Positions 1-5,994 of a DNA stretch of 7,792 nucleotides are shown here, piece by piece. The translations under genes and the position numbers were made by a program. The notes beneath the pieces were generated by a model. That model had not been told where the DNA came from. It saw nothing but the letters and a program-made list of their open reading frames with translations, and ran no database searches. This DNA comes from Gammaproteobacteria bacterium (GTDB lineage: Bacteria > Pseudomonadota > Gammaproteobacteria > Tenderiales > Tenderiaceae): the NCBI GenBank assembly GCA_027001525.1, contig JALTMR010000063.1, positions 1 to 7,792 of the forward strand, written 5' to 3'. How positions within the stretch are numbered: position 1 is the stretch's first letter; the number at the start of each line of letters is the position of its first letter.

Positions 1-483
1 TTTTCTGTGTCCAGCCTCCTGTTTCTCCTCTCTCTTTTGGTTTTGAATGCCTGTAGTTTGCCCGTGCCTCAGCCGCCGGATCGCCAGTCTTTGACCGTTC
101 ACTCCCCCCTGAAGCAACAGCTGTATCAGCAATACAGTGAATGGAAGGGGACGAAGTATCAGCTCGGTGGCGTGAGCAAGCAGGGGATCGATTGCTCGGC
201 CTTTATGCAGGAGACCTTTCGTAGCAGGTTGGGAATTGAGTTGCCTCGTACGACGATTTTGCAATCGAGACGCGGCCAGGCGGTGCGCCGTGACCAGCTG
301 CTCAGCGGCGATCTGGTTTTTTTCAAAACAGGTCGTCGGGTGCGCCATGTGGGGGTCTATTTGGAGGAGGGGCGGTTTCTTCACGCCTCCACCAGCAAGG
401 GGGTGACAATTTCACGGCTGGACAATCCCTATTGGCGAGACCGGTTTTGGCAGGCGCGACGGCTAATCTCCCGGGCTCAGTAG
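1..483 (+). CDS. NlpC/P60-family lipoprotein cell-wall endopeptidase (Spr/MepS-like), 5' end outside window
   Basis: Probable outer-membrane lipoprotein that cuts peptide bonds in peptidoglycan, the role of the Spr/MepS group of NlpC/P60 cysteine peptidases. Counting from the GTG at base 7, a hydrophobic stretch ends in a lipobox (Leu-Asn-Ala-Cys, lipidated Cys16), then a linker of about 25 residues and the catalytic domain (about 35-155). The expected triad is visible: Cys63 in GIDCSAF, His114 in RHVGVY and His126 in FLHAST. The GDLVFF motif before His114 is also typical. The frame is open to base 1, and starting at GTG 7 would leave the signal peptide with no basic residues before its hydrophobic core. 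The true start is therefore probably upstream of the window. The 3' end overlaps convergent arfB by 7 bp. Family assignment is secure; substrate specificity is inferred. Confidence 0.88.
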   Translation, partial: FSVSSLLFLLSLLVLNACSLPVPQPPDRQSLTVHSPLKQQLYQQYSEWKGTKYQLGGVSKQGIDCSAFMQETFRSRLGIELPRTTILQSRRGQAVRRDQLLSGDLVFFKTGRRVRHVGVYLEEGRFLHASTSKGVTISRLDNPYWRDRFWQARRLISRAQ

Positions 484-890
484 TCGACCTTGCGCCTGAG
501 CGCTTTCTGTTTTCCATGCTTTGTTTTGCTGTCCATGCGGCGTTGCTTGGCTCCCCGGCTTGGTTTGGTGGGTTTGCGGCGCTTTGGGGTGATCATCGTC
601 TGTTTGATGAGCTGGCGCAGGCGGTTGAGGGCATCTTCCCTGTTTTTCTCCTGACTACGAAACTGCTGGGCTTTGAGGATGATGACGCCATCGGCCGTGA
701 TGCGGTGGTCACGCAGCGCTAGCAGTCGGTCTTTGTAGTGCTGCGGCAGTGATGAGGCGTTGATGTCGAAGCGCAGGTGGGCTGCTGTCGAGAGTTTGTT
801 GACGTTTTGCCCTCCGGCCCCTTGAGCGCGAATAAAGTGCATCTCGATCTCATGGGCCGGTATGGTGACGTTGTGGGAGAGAATGAGCAC
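477..890 (-). CDS. arfB: Alternative ribosome-rescue factor / peptidyl-tRNA hydrolase ArfB
   Basis: Codon-independent release factor that frees ribosomes stalled at the 3' end of broken mRNA by hydrolysing peptidyl-tRNA in the P site. The 137-residue length matches E. coli ArfB/YaeJ (140). The catalytic GGQ lies at residues 26-28 within IRAQGAGGQNVNK, followed by STAAHLRFD, both hallmarks of the family. The C-terminal third (about 103-137) is strongly basic (KRRKPTKPSRGAKQRR), as expected for the tail that enters the empty mRNA channel. The start is a GTG preceded by TAAGG a few bases upstream, overlapping the stop region of the upstream gene. Only 6 bp separate it from the repeat-protein gene, so the two are likely one operon. 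It overlaps the convergent NlpC/P60 gene by 7 bp, leaving no room for an intergenic terminator. Confidence 0.95.
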   Translation of the reverse strand: MLILSHNVTIPAHEIEMHFIRAQGAGGQNVNKLSTAAHLRFDINASSLPQHYKDRLLALRDHRITADGVIILKAQQFRSQEKNREDALNRLRQLIKQTMITPKRRKPTKPSRGAKQRRMDSKTKHGKQKALRRKVDY

Positions 891-896
891 GCGGCC

Positions 897-1550
897 TTAG
901 TCCGTTAACTGAAGCTTGCTGGTGTCGATCTGTGCTGGTGGCACGCTGGGGTGTTTCATAATCTCCTCACCCGCCTCGGCAACGCTAAGGTGGTCTGTTG
1001 CGATCTCCGGTTCGGGGGCTGGCGGGGTCTCATCCAGAGTGCTGCCAACCTCGTCGACGCTGATGTGGCTGGTGTTGATATCGGGTTTGGCCGGGGGCGG
1101 GCGGCGATCAAGGTCGCTGCCCGCTGCTTCAACCTGGTAAGCACTGATATCAATGTCGGGCTCGGCAATGGGGGATGGTTTGACCAGCGTGTCGCCCACC
1201 GGGCCAACACTAAGATCACCCGTGTTGATGTCGGCGGTGGGCGGCGGGGGTGTTTGGTCGAGAGTCTCACCGGCTGCGCCCAGCGTGGGTGCGGTGGGTT
1301 TTTCCTGGCCGGCAGTGCTCATGGGGCGGCCTTTGGAGGCCAGCCCCGCCTGTTTCAGCGCCATCATGTATTTTCTGGCACTCGCCTCGTCCAGCTCTTT
1401 TTTGACCACCACGGCCTGGCCGCTGAAAAGTGGTTCGATTTTGCCGACTTCGGTTTTGAACAGTTGAGCCACATTACGCTTGACCGTGGCAAGGTCGAAG
1501 CCTTCGATGATCTGGCCAGAGACGATAATTTGGTATTTAACTTGGCTCAT
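897..1550 (-). CDS. Uncharacterised 217-residue protein with five tandem 25-residue repeats
   Basis: Function not known to me. Residues 1-70 look like a compact alpha/beta domain. It starts with two short strands around a Gly, then has a VKRNVAQLF helix, a KIEPLFSGQAVVVKK core and an ARKYMMALKQAGL helix. I recall similar N-terminal domains in gammaproteobacterial proteins, including some attached to membrane domains, but cannot name a family with certainty. Residues 76-87 are a linker. Residues 88-212 are five repeats of exactly 25 residues, rich in Pro and acidic residues. There is no signal peptide or transmembrane segment, so it is probably cytoplasmic. The ATG at 1550 has AGGGA about 8 bases upstream. 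It lies between cmoB and arfB, with its own likely -10 element at 1585-1590. The long plus-strand frame opposite it (951-1664) is a shadow. Confidence 0.82.
   Translation of the reverse strand: MSQVKYQIIVSGQIIEGFDLATVKRNVAQLFKTEVGKIEPLFSGQAVVVKKELDEASARKYMMALKQAGLASKGRPMSTAGQEKPTAPTLGAAGETLDQTPPPPTADINTGDLSVGPVGDTLVKPSPIAEPDIDISAYQVEAAGSDLDRRPPPAKPDINTSHISVDEVGSTLDETPPAPEPEIATDHLSVAEAGEEIMKHPSVPPAQIDTSKLQLTD
915..1289 (-). repeat. Five tandem 75-bp units encoding 25-residue repeats
   Basis: Units cover residues 88-112, 113-137, 138-162, 163-187 and 188-212 of the 217-residue protein, with a short sixth start (residues 213-217). Key positions recur at an exact spacing of 25: Gly at 94, 119, 144, 169 and 194; Leu/Ile at 97, 122, 147, 172 and 197; Ile at 108, 133, 158, 183 and 208; Thr (Ile once) at 110, 135, 160, 185 and 210. 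Each unit runs roughly hydrophobic-Ser-Val, x3, Gly, x2, Leu, then a Pro-rich patch, then acidic-Ile-x-Thr. The protein repeat is much better kept than the DNA repeat, which implies selection on the encoded sequence and an old expansion. Confidence 0.85.
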
Positions 1551-1584
1551 CTGCAGTTCCCTGGTTTATCAGTGGGGTGCGTTG

Positions 1585-1590
1585 ATTATA
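1585..1590 (-). promoter_or_regulatory. Putative -10 element for the repeat-protein/arfB operon
   Basis: On the minus strand the 65-bp gap after cmoB contains a perfect TATAAT (bases 1590 to 1585), about 35 bases before the ATG at 1550. No convincing -35 hexamer lies 16-18 bp upstream; the best bases there read CATTTT, and TTGAGC is 23 bp away. The perfect -10 in a short gap supports a separate promoter for the two downstream genes, but read-through from cmoAB is equally possible. Confidence 0.45.
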
Positions 1591-1615
1591 GGATATCGAC
1601 GCCAGAGAAAATGGC

Positions 1616-2587
1616 TCAAGCCGGTTTGCGCGCAATGAGGGTGGCGCGCAGGGGGGCGGGGTAGCCCTCGGCCGTTTTGCTGCGGTCGCTGGGGTCGAGA
1701 AAGTCGGCCAGGGATTCAAATTGCATCCACTGTGTGGCTCGCTGCTCCTCCAGGCGGGTGCGGTTGAGGTCGGCCAGTGTGATGTCACGAAAGCCGGCGC
1801 GCTGCAGCCACAGTTCCAGCGTCGCCACGGAAGGGATAAACCAGACGTTGCGCATCTTGGCGTAGCGCGTCTGTGGCATGAGGCTGTACCCCTTTTCGCC
1901 TTCGACAACCAGAGTCTCCAGCACCAGTTCTCCGCCGGGGCGCAGGCAGGCCTTGAGTTCGAAGAGGTGGTCGATGGGGGAGCGGCGATGGTAGAGCACG
2001 CCCATGGAGAAGACGGTATCGAAAGCCTCTAACCGCTGGGGCATGTGCTGAATGCCTAGCGGCAGCACGTAGACGCCCTGGTCTGGCAGAAAGTGGTTGA
2101 CGGCGTTGTACTGCATCACGAAAAGGAGCGTCGGATCGATGCCGATCACCAGCTTCGCTCCTTCCCCTTTCATGCGCCAGCAGTGGTAGCCGCTGCCGCA
2201 GCCGACATCGAGAATGGTGCGGCCGCTGAGTGGCGACAGGTGGGGCAGTACGCGGTCCCACTTCCAGTCCGAGCGCCACTCGGTATCGATATGGACACCA
2301 AAAATAGTAAACGGGCCTTTACGCCAGGGCGTTAACTCCTTTAGTGCGCTCTCTATCTGGCTCCGCGTTGCTTCGTCAACCTCATCGGCACCGCCAACCA
2401 TCACCGCCGGGCTGGAAAAATCCAGCTGCCTGGCTTCGATGTCGGGTAGCTTGGCTTTGGCTGCATTCCACTTGGGGGTGTCGCCATGGCGGGCAAAAGC
2501 ATCGGCGATCTGAGCCGGGAGCTGTTCACCCCATGCCGCCAGTTCTGTCTCCTTGAGGCGCGGGTAGAGGGCGGAGTAGTCGATCAT
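1616..2587 (-). CDS. cmoB: tRNA U34 carboxymethyltransferase CmoB
   Basis: Transfers the carboxymethyl group of carboxy-S-adenosylmethionine to 5-hydroxyuridine at tRNA position 34, giving cmo5U, which widens wobble decoding. The 323-residue length equals E. coli CmoB. The N-terminal part (about 1-85) precedes the TPWRKGPF and [11 protein letters not shown] segments, whose Lys90, Trp104 and Lys109 line the cofactor site in the family. The Rossmann SAM motif [10 protein letters not shown] is at 125-134. Tyr199 in GVLYHRRSP and Arg314 near the C-terminus correspond to the E. coli residues Tyr200 and Arg315 that contact the cofactor carboxylate. The signature FLDP and EGYPAP are near the end. 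The ATG overlaps the cmoA stop (ATGA), and there is no separate Shine-Dalgarno, so translational coupling to cmoA is likely. Confidence 0.97.
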   Translation of the reverse strand: MIDYSALYPRLKETELAAWGEQLPAQIADAFARHGDTPKWNAAKAKLPDIEARQLDFSSPAVMVGGADEVDEATRSQIESALKELTPWRKGPFTIFGVHIDTEWRSDWKWDRVLPHLSPLSGRTILDVGCGSGYHCWRMKGEGAKLVIGIDPTLLFVMQYNAVNHFLPDQGVYVLPLGIQHMPQRLEAFDTVFSMGVLYHRRSPIDHLFELKACLRPGGELVLETLVVEGEKGYSLMPQTRYAKMRNVWFIPSVATLELWLQRAGFRDITLADLNRTRLEEQRATQWMQFESLADFLDPSDRSKTAEGYPAPLRATLIARKPA

Positions 2588-3321
2588 TTGAGGGCCAGAA
2601 TCGAGGCGAAGTTAAGGCACTGAAACCAGAGGCGGCTGCTGCTGAATCCGGCCTGTTTGAGGCGCTGGTGATGTTGCTCCAGGGTGTCGGGAATCAGTAC
2701 GTTATCCAGCGCGGTGCGTTTTTGCGAAATTTCCAGATCGCTGTAGCCGTTGGCGCGCTTGAAGGCGTGGTGCAGGTCGGTCAGCAGGGTCTGTTCTGCA
2801 TCGTCATCGAAGCGAAGTTTTTCAGACAGCAGCAGAACGCCCCCGGGGCGCAGGCCAGCGACAATTTTTTGCAGCAGATTCAGTCGCGCTGCCGGGTCGA
2901 TGAATTGCAGGGTGAAGTTAAGCACCACCACGGAGGCGTTGCTGATTTCGATATGGTGAATATCGGCGCAGATGAGTTCCACCGGCGTGGTGTCGATATC
3001 GGCATCGATATTATCGTGGGCACGCTCGATCATGGCGGCAGAGTTGTCCACGGCAATGATCTCCACCCCGGCCTGCTGAATGCGATGGCGCATGGCCAGG
3101 GTGGCCGCGCCTAACGAACAGCCTAGGTCATAACAGCGGCTGTGGGGCTGGGCGAACTCCTCAGCCAGCAGGCCGATGAGTGGAACCAGGGTGGAGTAGC
3201 CGGGCACGGAGCGGCGAATCATGTCAGGAAAGACATTGACCACCGACTCGTTGAATTCAAAATCGACCAGGTGGGGGTGTTGCCGGGCGTAGATGGCGTC
3301 TTCCTGAGATGGCTTGGGCAT
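2584..3321 (-). CDS. cmoA: Carboxy-S-adenosyl-L-methionine synthase CmoA
   Basis: Converts S-adenosylmethionine and prephenate to carboxy-SAM, the cofactor for CmoB. With the ATG at 3321 the protein has 245 residues, against 247 in E. coli. Visible family features are [13 protein letters not shown] (31-43), SAM motif DLGCSLGA (65-72), acidic VDNS (91-94), NFTLQF (135-140), [10 protein letters not shown] (159-168), and [16 protein letters not shown] ending at Arg202, which corresponds to the E. coli arginine that holds the cofactor carboxylate. A TTG two codons upstream (3327) is open, but ATG is preferred; neither has a clear Shine-Dalgarno. The last four bases overlap cmoB. It is transcribed away from nrdJ across a 492-bp shared intergenic region. 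Confidence 0.96.
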   Translation of the reverse strand: MPKPSQEDAIYARQHPHLVDFEFNESVVNVFPDMIRRSVPGYSTLVPLIGLLAEEFAQPHSRCYDLGCSLGAATLAMRHRIQQAGVEIIAVDNSAAMIERAHDNIDADIDTTPVELICADIHHIEISNASVVVLNFTLQFIDPAARLNLLQKIVAGLRPGGVLLLSEKLRFDDDAEQTLLTDLHHAFKRANGYSDLEISQKRTALDNVLIPDTLEQHHQRLKQAGFSSSRLWFQCLNFASILALK

Positions 3322-3367
3322 GATCAATAGTTAGCTGGTTGTCGGGGGGCTCCCATCCACTGACGGT

Positions 3368-3386
3368 GCCCCTGGAGCAAAGGGGC
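3368..3386. repeat. Inverted repeat in the predicted cmoA leader
   Basis: Arms GCCCCT (3368-3373) and AGGGGC (3381-3386) pair perfectly over 6 bp with a 7-base gap. If cmoA transcription starts just after the -10 at 3388-3393, the first bases of the transcript would fold into this hairpin, which could protect the 5' end. There is no adjoining T-run on the minus strand, so it is not a cmoA-side terminator. Confidence 0.45.
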
Positions 3387-3387
3387 G

Positions 3388-3393
3388 ATTCTA
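3388..3393 (-). promoter_or_regulatory. Putative -10 element of the cmoAB promoter
   Basis: The minus strand reads TAGAAT here (5 of 6 matches to TATAAT), about 67 bases before the cmoA ATG. No recognisable -35 sits 16-18 bp upstream. A second minus-strand possibility is TTGACA at 3579-3574, but its best -10 (TGAATA, 3556-3551) is poor. Confidence 0.35.
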
Positions 3394-3426
3394 CCTTTTT
3401 TACCCGAATGGGGCACGGTATTGACG

Positions 3427-3454
3427 ATGCGAAAGATGCTGCTTCTTTCGGCAT
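3427..3454. repeat. Long imperfect inverted repeat in the cmoA-nrdJ intergenic region
   Basis: Left arm ATGCGAAAGA (3427-3436) and right arm TCTTTCGGCAT (3444-3454) form a 10-bp stem with one bulged base around a 7-base loop. It lies upstream of both predicted promoters and is not followed by a T-run. It may be an operator for an unidentified regulator, or a structured RNA if an outer promoter is used. Confidence 0.5.
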
Positions 3455-3549
3455 AGCGGGTTGCCGGGTGTTTGGGGCTTTCCGGTCGCCCATGGTTTTT
3501 TCGGGGTAAAAATTTGTGTTTAGCCGTTGCTTTTTTGCCATCGATAAAG

Positions 3550-3558
3550 TTATTCACA
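3550..3558 (+). promoter_or_regulatory. DnaA-box match upstream of nrdJ
   Basis: TTATTCACA matches the DnaA-box consensus TTATNCACA at every fixed position. It lies about 94 bp upstream of the predicted nrdJ -35. In E. coli the nrdAB promoter is controlled through DnaA boxes, so a replication-linked input to a ribonucleotide reductase promoter would make sense. A second, poorer match (TTATCCGAA, 7 of 9) is at 3709-3717. Confidence 0.5.
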
Positions 3559-3651
3559 GGCTATGCAAAAAGTTGTCAACGGGGGGGTAAAACGCCCTTT
3601 TCAGCTATCTTTTTGTTTTTTAGTGAGTTTCCCGATAAATTGAAAATAATA

Positions 3652-3680
3652 TTGACAGCACACCATCTAGGGCCTAAATT
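3652..3680 (+). promoter_or_regulatory. Predicted sigma70-type promoter of nrdJ
   Basis: A perfect -35 (TTGACA, 3652-3657), a 17-bp spacer and a -10 of TAAATT (3675-3680, 4 of 6) predict a start near 3687. AT-rich sequence just upstream could act as an UP element. The predicted leader is about 127 nt before the nrdJ ATG at 3814. NrdR-type sites sit in the spacer and over the start. Confidence 0.7.
3660..3675 (+). promoter_or_regulatory. Weak candidate second NrdR box inside the promoter spacer
   Basis: ACACCATCTAGGGCCT matches 10 of 16 positions of the NrdR consensus, with a perfect left half-site (ACAC) and a poor right half. Its centre is 30 bp from the centre of the strong box, close to three helical turns, which is the kind of paired arrangement known for NrdR sites. 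It is only credible because of that spacing. Confidence 0.3.
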
Positions 3681-3689
3681 TCTCCCGAG

Positions 3690-3705
3690 CCACAATATGT
3701 TGTGT
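3690..3705 (+). promoter_or_regulatory. NrdR box at the nrdJ transcription start
   Basis: CCACAATATGTTGTGT agrees with the NrdR consensus (ACAC-WATATATW-GTGT) at 14 of 16 positions; the two differences are the first base and one A-to-G change in the core. NrdR is the ATP/dATP-sensing repressor of ribonucleotide reductase genes in most bacteria. The box begins about 3 bases past the predicted start, where bound repressor would block RNA polymerase. The gene that follows is a ribonucleotide reductase, which strongly supports the call. Confidence 0.85.
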
Positions 3706-3718
3706 TGGTTATCCGAAT

Positions 3719-3752
3719 AAGCCCTAAAGCCACCTTCGGGTGGGGCTTTTTT
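3719..3752 (+). terminator. Intrinsic terminator/attenuator in the nrdJ leader
   Basis: A GC-rich hairpin closed by a UUCG tetraloop (3735-3738) is followed by six Ts (3747-3752). The inner stem is CCACC/GGTGG (3730-3734, 3739-3743). The lower stem can form in two exclusive ways: AAAG (3726-3729) with CTTT past two bulged Gs, or AAGCCC (3719-3724) with GGGCTT (3743-3748). It lies downstream of the predicted nrdJ promoter and 61 bp before the nrdJ ATG. No plus-strand gene ends just upstream, so it is not an ordinary end-of-operon terminator. It acts on the plus strand only, as the opposite strand lacks a T-run. Confidence 0.8.
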
Positions 3753-3813
3753 GACATTTTCTTACTTTATTTCTGCCTTTGGCCTGGATTTTAATTGAGG
3801 GGGACGTCGCTGA

Positions 3814-5964
3814 ATGAAAAGCGCGCATCTTAAAGCTGTGTCTATTACTCCTACCGATATTGCGTTTCAACCCGCTTCCCTGGACATCTGGGATAAAAAA
3901 TACCGCCTGAAAAGCAAAGATGGTGCTCTGGTGGATGGCGACATCGATGCAACCTATCAGCGTGTGGCTCGTGCCCTGGCTGATGTTGAGCAGAACGAAG
4001 AGAAGAAGGAGTACTGGTATGAGCGCTTCGTCTGGGCGCTGCGCCACGGGGCGATTCCTGCGGGCCGCATTATTTCCAATGCCGGGGCGCTGGAGCACAA
4101 GCCCGCAACGTCGACCATTAACTGCACCGTTTCCGGCACCATTGGCGATTCGATGGACGATATTCTGGGCAAGGTGCACGAGGCCGGGCTGACGCTGAAG
4201 GCGGGTTGCGGTATCGGCTATGAATTTTCAACGCTGCGTCCCAAGGGGGCATACGTTTCAGGGGCTGGGGCCTACACTTCCGGCCCGCTCTCGTTCATGG
4301 ATATCTACGACAAGATGTGCTTTACCGTCTCCTCGGCGGGTGGGCGTCGCGGGGCTCAGATGGCGACATTTGATGTCAGCCATCCGGATGTGCTCGATTT
4401 CATCAAGGCCAAGCGTGAAGATGGCCGCTTGCGCCAGTTCAACCTGAGTCTGCTGGTGACTCAGGAATTTATGGAAGCGGTGAAGAGCGATGACGACTGG
4501 CGGCTCTCTTTTCCCGTGACGGAGAAAGAGGTCGAACTCGACGGGATCGACCTGAACGATACAGCAACCGTGCTGTGGCGCGAGTGGCCGGTGAAAGGCA
4601 TCTATGTCACCAACAAAGAGGGGCTGGTGGCCTGCAAGGTGTATAAAACCATCCGTGCCCGCCGCCTCTGGGATGTGATCATGTCCTCCACCTATGACTA
4701 CGCCGAGCCGGGTTTTATCCTCATCGATAAAGTCAACGAGATGAACAATAACTGGTTTTGCGAGAATGTGCGGGCCACCAATCCTTGCGGTGAGCAGCCG
4801 CTTCCTCCTTATGGCTCCTGTCTGTTGGGGTCGGTCAATTTGACCAAGTTTGTGCGTGAGCCCTTTACCGAGAATGCCCATTTTGACTGGGATGAGTTCC
4901 GCGAAGTGGTGGATGTTTTCACCCGCATGCTGGACAACGTGGTTGAAATCAATGGCTTGCCGCTGGGTGAGCAGCGTCATGAAATCGAAAGCAAGCGTCG
5001 CCACGGTATGGGCTATCTGGGATTGGGATCGACGGTCACCATGTTGCGCATGGCCTATGGCGACGCTGAGTCGCTCCAGTTTACCGAGCGCGTCACGCGG
5101 GAGCTGGCCCTGCAGGGCTGGCGCACCGGGCTCTCCCTGGCCAAGGAAAAAGGCCCGGCCCCGATTATGGATCAGGAGTTCAAGGTGACCGCCGAGATGC
5201 TGCGTAAGCGCCCCGAGATGAAGCGAGATGGTTACAAAGTTGGCAGCAAGGTGAAGGGCAAGGTGCTGCACGCCAGGTACAGCCACTATATGCAGAAGGT
5301 GGCGGAGGTGGATCCCGCGCTGGTGGAGGAGCTGGCCGAGGTGGGCGCGCGTTACACGCATCACAGCTCTATTGCCCCCACCGGCACGATCTCCCTCTCG
5401 TTGGCCAATAACGCGAGTAACGGCATTGAGCCCAGTTTTGCCCATCAATATTCACGTAACGTGATTCGCGAAGGCAAGAAAAGCAAAGAGAAAGTTGATG
5501 TTTTGTCTTATGAATTATTGGCTTATCGAGAGCTGATCGATGAGAAGGCGACGCCATACGGCGATGCGGCGGACTCATTGCCTGATTATTTCGTGACAGC
5601 GGATAACATCACCCCAACAGCCCATGTGGATATTCAGGCGGCTGCCCAGAAGTGGATCGACTCTTCCATCTCCAAAACCGCCAATGTGCCGACCGAATTC
5701 GCCTACGGTGATTTCAAGGATATTTATCTCTATGCCTACGAGCAGGGCCTGAAGGGGTGCACCACCTTCCGCTTCAACCCGGAGGCGTTCCAGGGGGTGT
5801 TGGTGAAGGACGAAGATCTGGAGAACACCACGTATCGTTTTACTCTGGATGATGGCTCCGAGGTGGAGCTTAAGGGGCACGAGGAGATTGAGTATGACGG
5901 CGAAACGCACACCGCCGCCAATCTCTACGATGCGCTCAAAGAGGGCTATTACGGCAAGTTTTAG
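3814..5964 (+). CDS. nrdJ: Adenosylcobalamin-dependent (class II) ribonucleotide reductase, catalytic subunit NrdJ/NrdJa
   Basis: Reduces ribonucleotides to deoxyribonucleotides using a thiyl radical made from coenzyme B12, with no need for oxygen. Of the 716 residues, Cys104 in TINCTVS and Cys336 in YGSCLLGSVNL form the substrate-reducing pair. The NPCGE motif (323-327) gives Asn323, the radical Cys325 and Glu327. APTGTIS (521-527) with the following NGIEPSF is the phosphate-binding segment. LKGCTTFRFNPE (646-657) is typical of class II enzymes. Residues about 660-716 form a small acidic C-terminal extension. The protein lacks the terminal zinc-binding and redox cysteines of one-piece NrdJ; these are in the next gene, as in the split NrdJa/NrdJb of Pseudomonas aeruginosa. 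An in-frame TGA directly precedes the ATG, and GAGGGGG lies 10 bases upstream, so the start is firm. Confidence 0.96.
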   Translation: MKSAHLKAVSITPTDIAFQPASLDIWDKKYRLKSKDGALVDGDIDATYQRVARALADVEQNEEKKEYWYERFVWALRHGAIPAGRIISNAGALEHKPATSTINCTVSGTIGDSMDDILGKVHEAGLTLKAGCGIGYEFSTLRPKGAYVSGAGAYTSGPLSFMDIYDKMCFTVSSAGGRRGAQMATFDVSHPDVLDFIKAKREDGRLRQFNLSLLVTQEFMEAVKSDDDWRLSFPVTEKEVELDGIDLNDTATVLWREWPVKGIYVTNKEGLVACKVYKTIRARRLWDVIMSSTYDYAEPGFILIDKVNEMNNNWFCENVRATNPCGEQPLPPYGSCLLGSVNLTKFVREPFTENAHFDWDEFREVVDVFTRMLDNVVEINGLPLGEQRHEIESKRRHGMGYLGLGSTVTMLRMAYGDAESLQFTERVTRELALQGWRTGLSLAKEKGPAPIMDQEFKVTAEMLRKRPEMKRDGYKVGSKVKGKVLHARYSHYMQKVAEVDPALVEELAEVGARYTHHSSIAPTGTISLSLANNASNGIEPSFAHQYSRNVIREGKKSKEKVDVLSYELLAYRELIDEKATPYGDAADSLPDYFVTADNITPTAHVDIQAAAQKWIDSSISKTANVPTEFAYGDFKDIYLYAYEQGLKGCTTFRFNPEAFQGVLVKDEDLENTTYRFTLDDGSEVELKGHEEIEYDGETHTAANLYDALKEGYYGKF

Positions 5965-5978
5965 GGCTGATTCCAGCC
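5965..5978 (+). other. Small stem-loop directly after the nrdJ stop codon
   Basis: GGCTG (5965-5969) and CAGCC (5974-5978) pair perfectly around ATTC, beginning at the base after the TAG. No T-run follows, so it is not a standard terminator. It could influence mRNA stability or the ratio of NrdJ to NrdJb. Confidence 0.4.
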
Positions 5979-5994
5979 TCGGCAAAATGCTTGG

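Larger units (their letters stand above)
3322..3813. other. 492-bp divergent intergenic region between cmoA and nrdJ
   Basis: No convincing gene lies here. From cmoA towards nrdJ the region holds a likely minus-strand -10 for cmoA, two inverted repeats, a DnaA-box match, an AT-rich stretch (about 3600-3650), a sigma70-type promoter, one good and one weak NrdR box, an intrinsic terminator, and a final 60-base segment leading to the nrdJ ribosome-binding site (GAGGGGG at 3797-3803). A plus-strand frame of 82 codons (3472-3720, TTG start) shows no domain or codon pattern that suggests a protein, though its last eight codons are discussed as a possible leader peptide. Confidence 0.8.

Noticed and set aside
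951..1664. 237-codon plus-strand open frame opposite the repeat-protein gene
   Set aside because: It mirrors the repeat gene, runs into the end of cmoB, has no recognisable domain, and the minus-strand gene has an ATG, ribosome-binding site, -10 element and coherent repeats.
3642..3657. NrdR box at GAAAATAATATTGACA
   Set aside because: The core matches partly, but both outer half-sites fail, and its centre is 48 bp from the strong box, which is not a whole number of helical turns.
3472..3720. 82-codon plus-strand frame in the intergenic region
   Set aside because: TTG start without a good ribosome-binding site, no domain, and it runs through the promoter and NrdR box. Only its last eight codons are kept as a possible leader peptide.
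3751..3779. Second TTGACA right after the leader terminator as an nrdJ promoter
   Set aside because: No acceptable -10 is found 16-18 bp downstream (the bases read TGCCTT), so it was not called. It stays the obvious place to look if nrdJ starts downstream of the terminator.
3687..3813. Adenosylcobalamin riboswitch in the nrdJ leader
   Set aside because: A B12-dependent enzyme with a leader terminator made this attractive, but the leader is too short and I see no B12-box-like sequence.
4258..5448. 396-codon minus-strand open frame inside nrdJ
   Set aside because: It lies wholly opposite a clearly recognised reductase; its His/Gly/Arg-rich translation is typical of an antisense shadow in GC-rich DNA.
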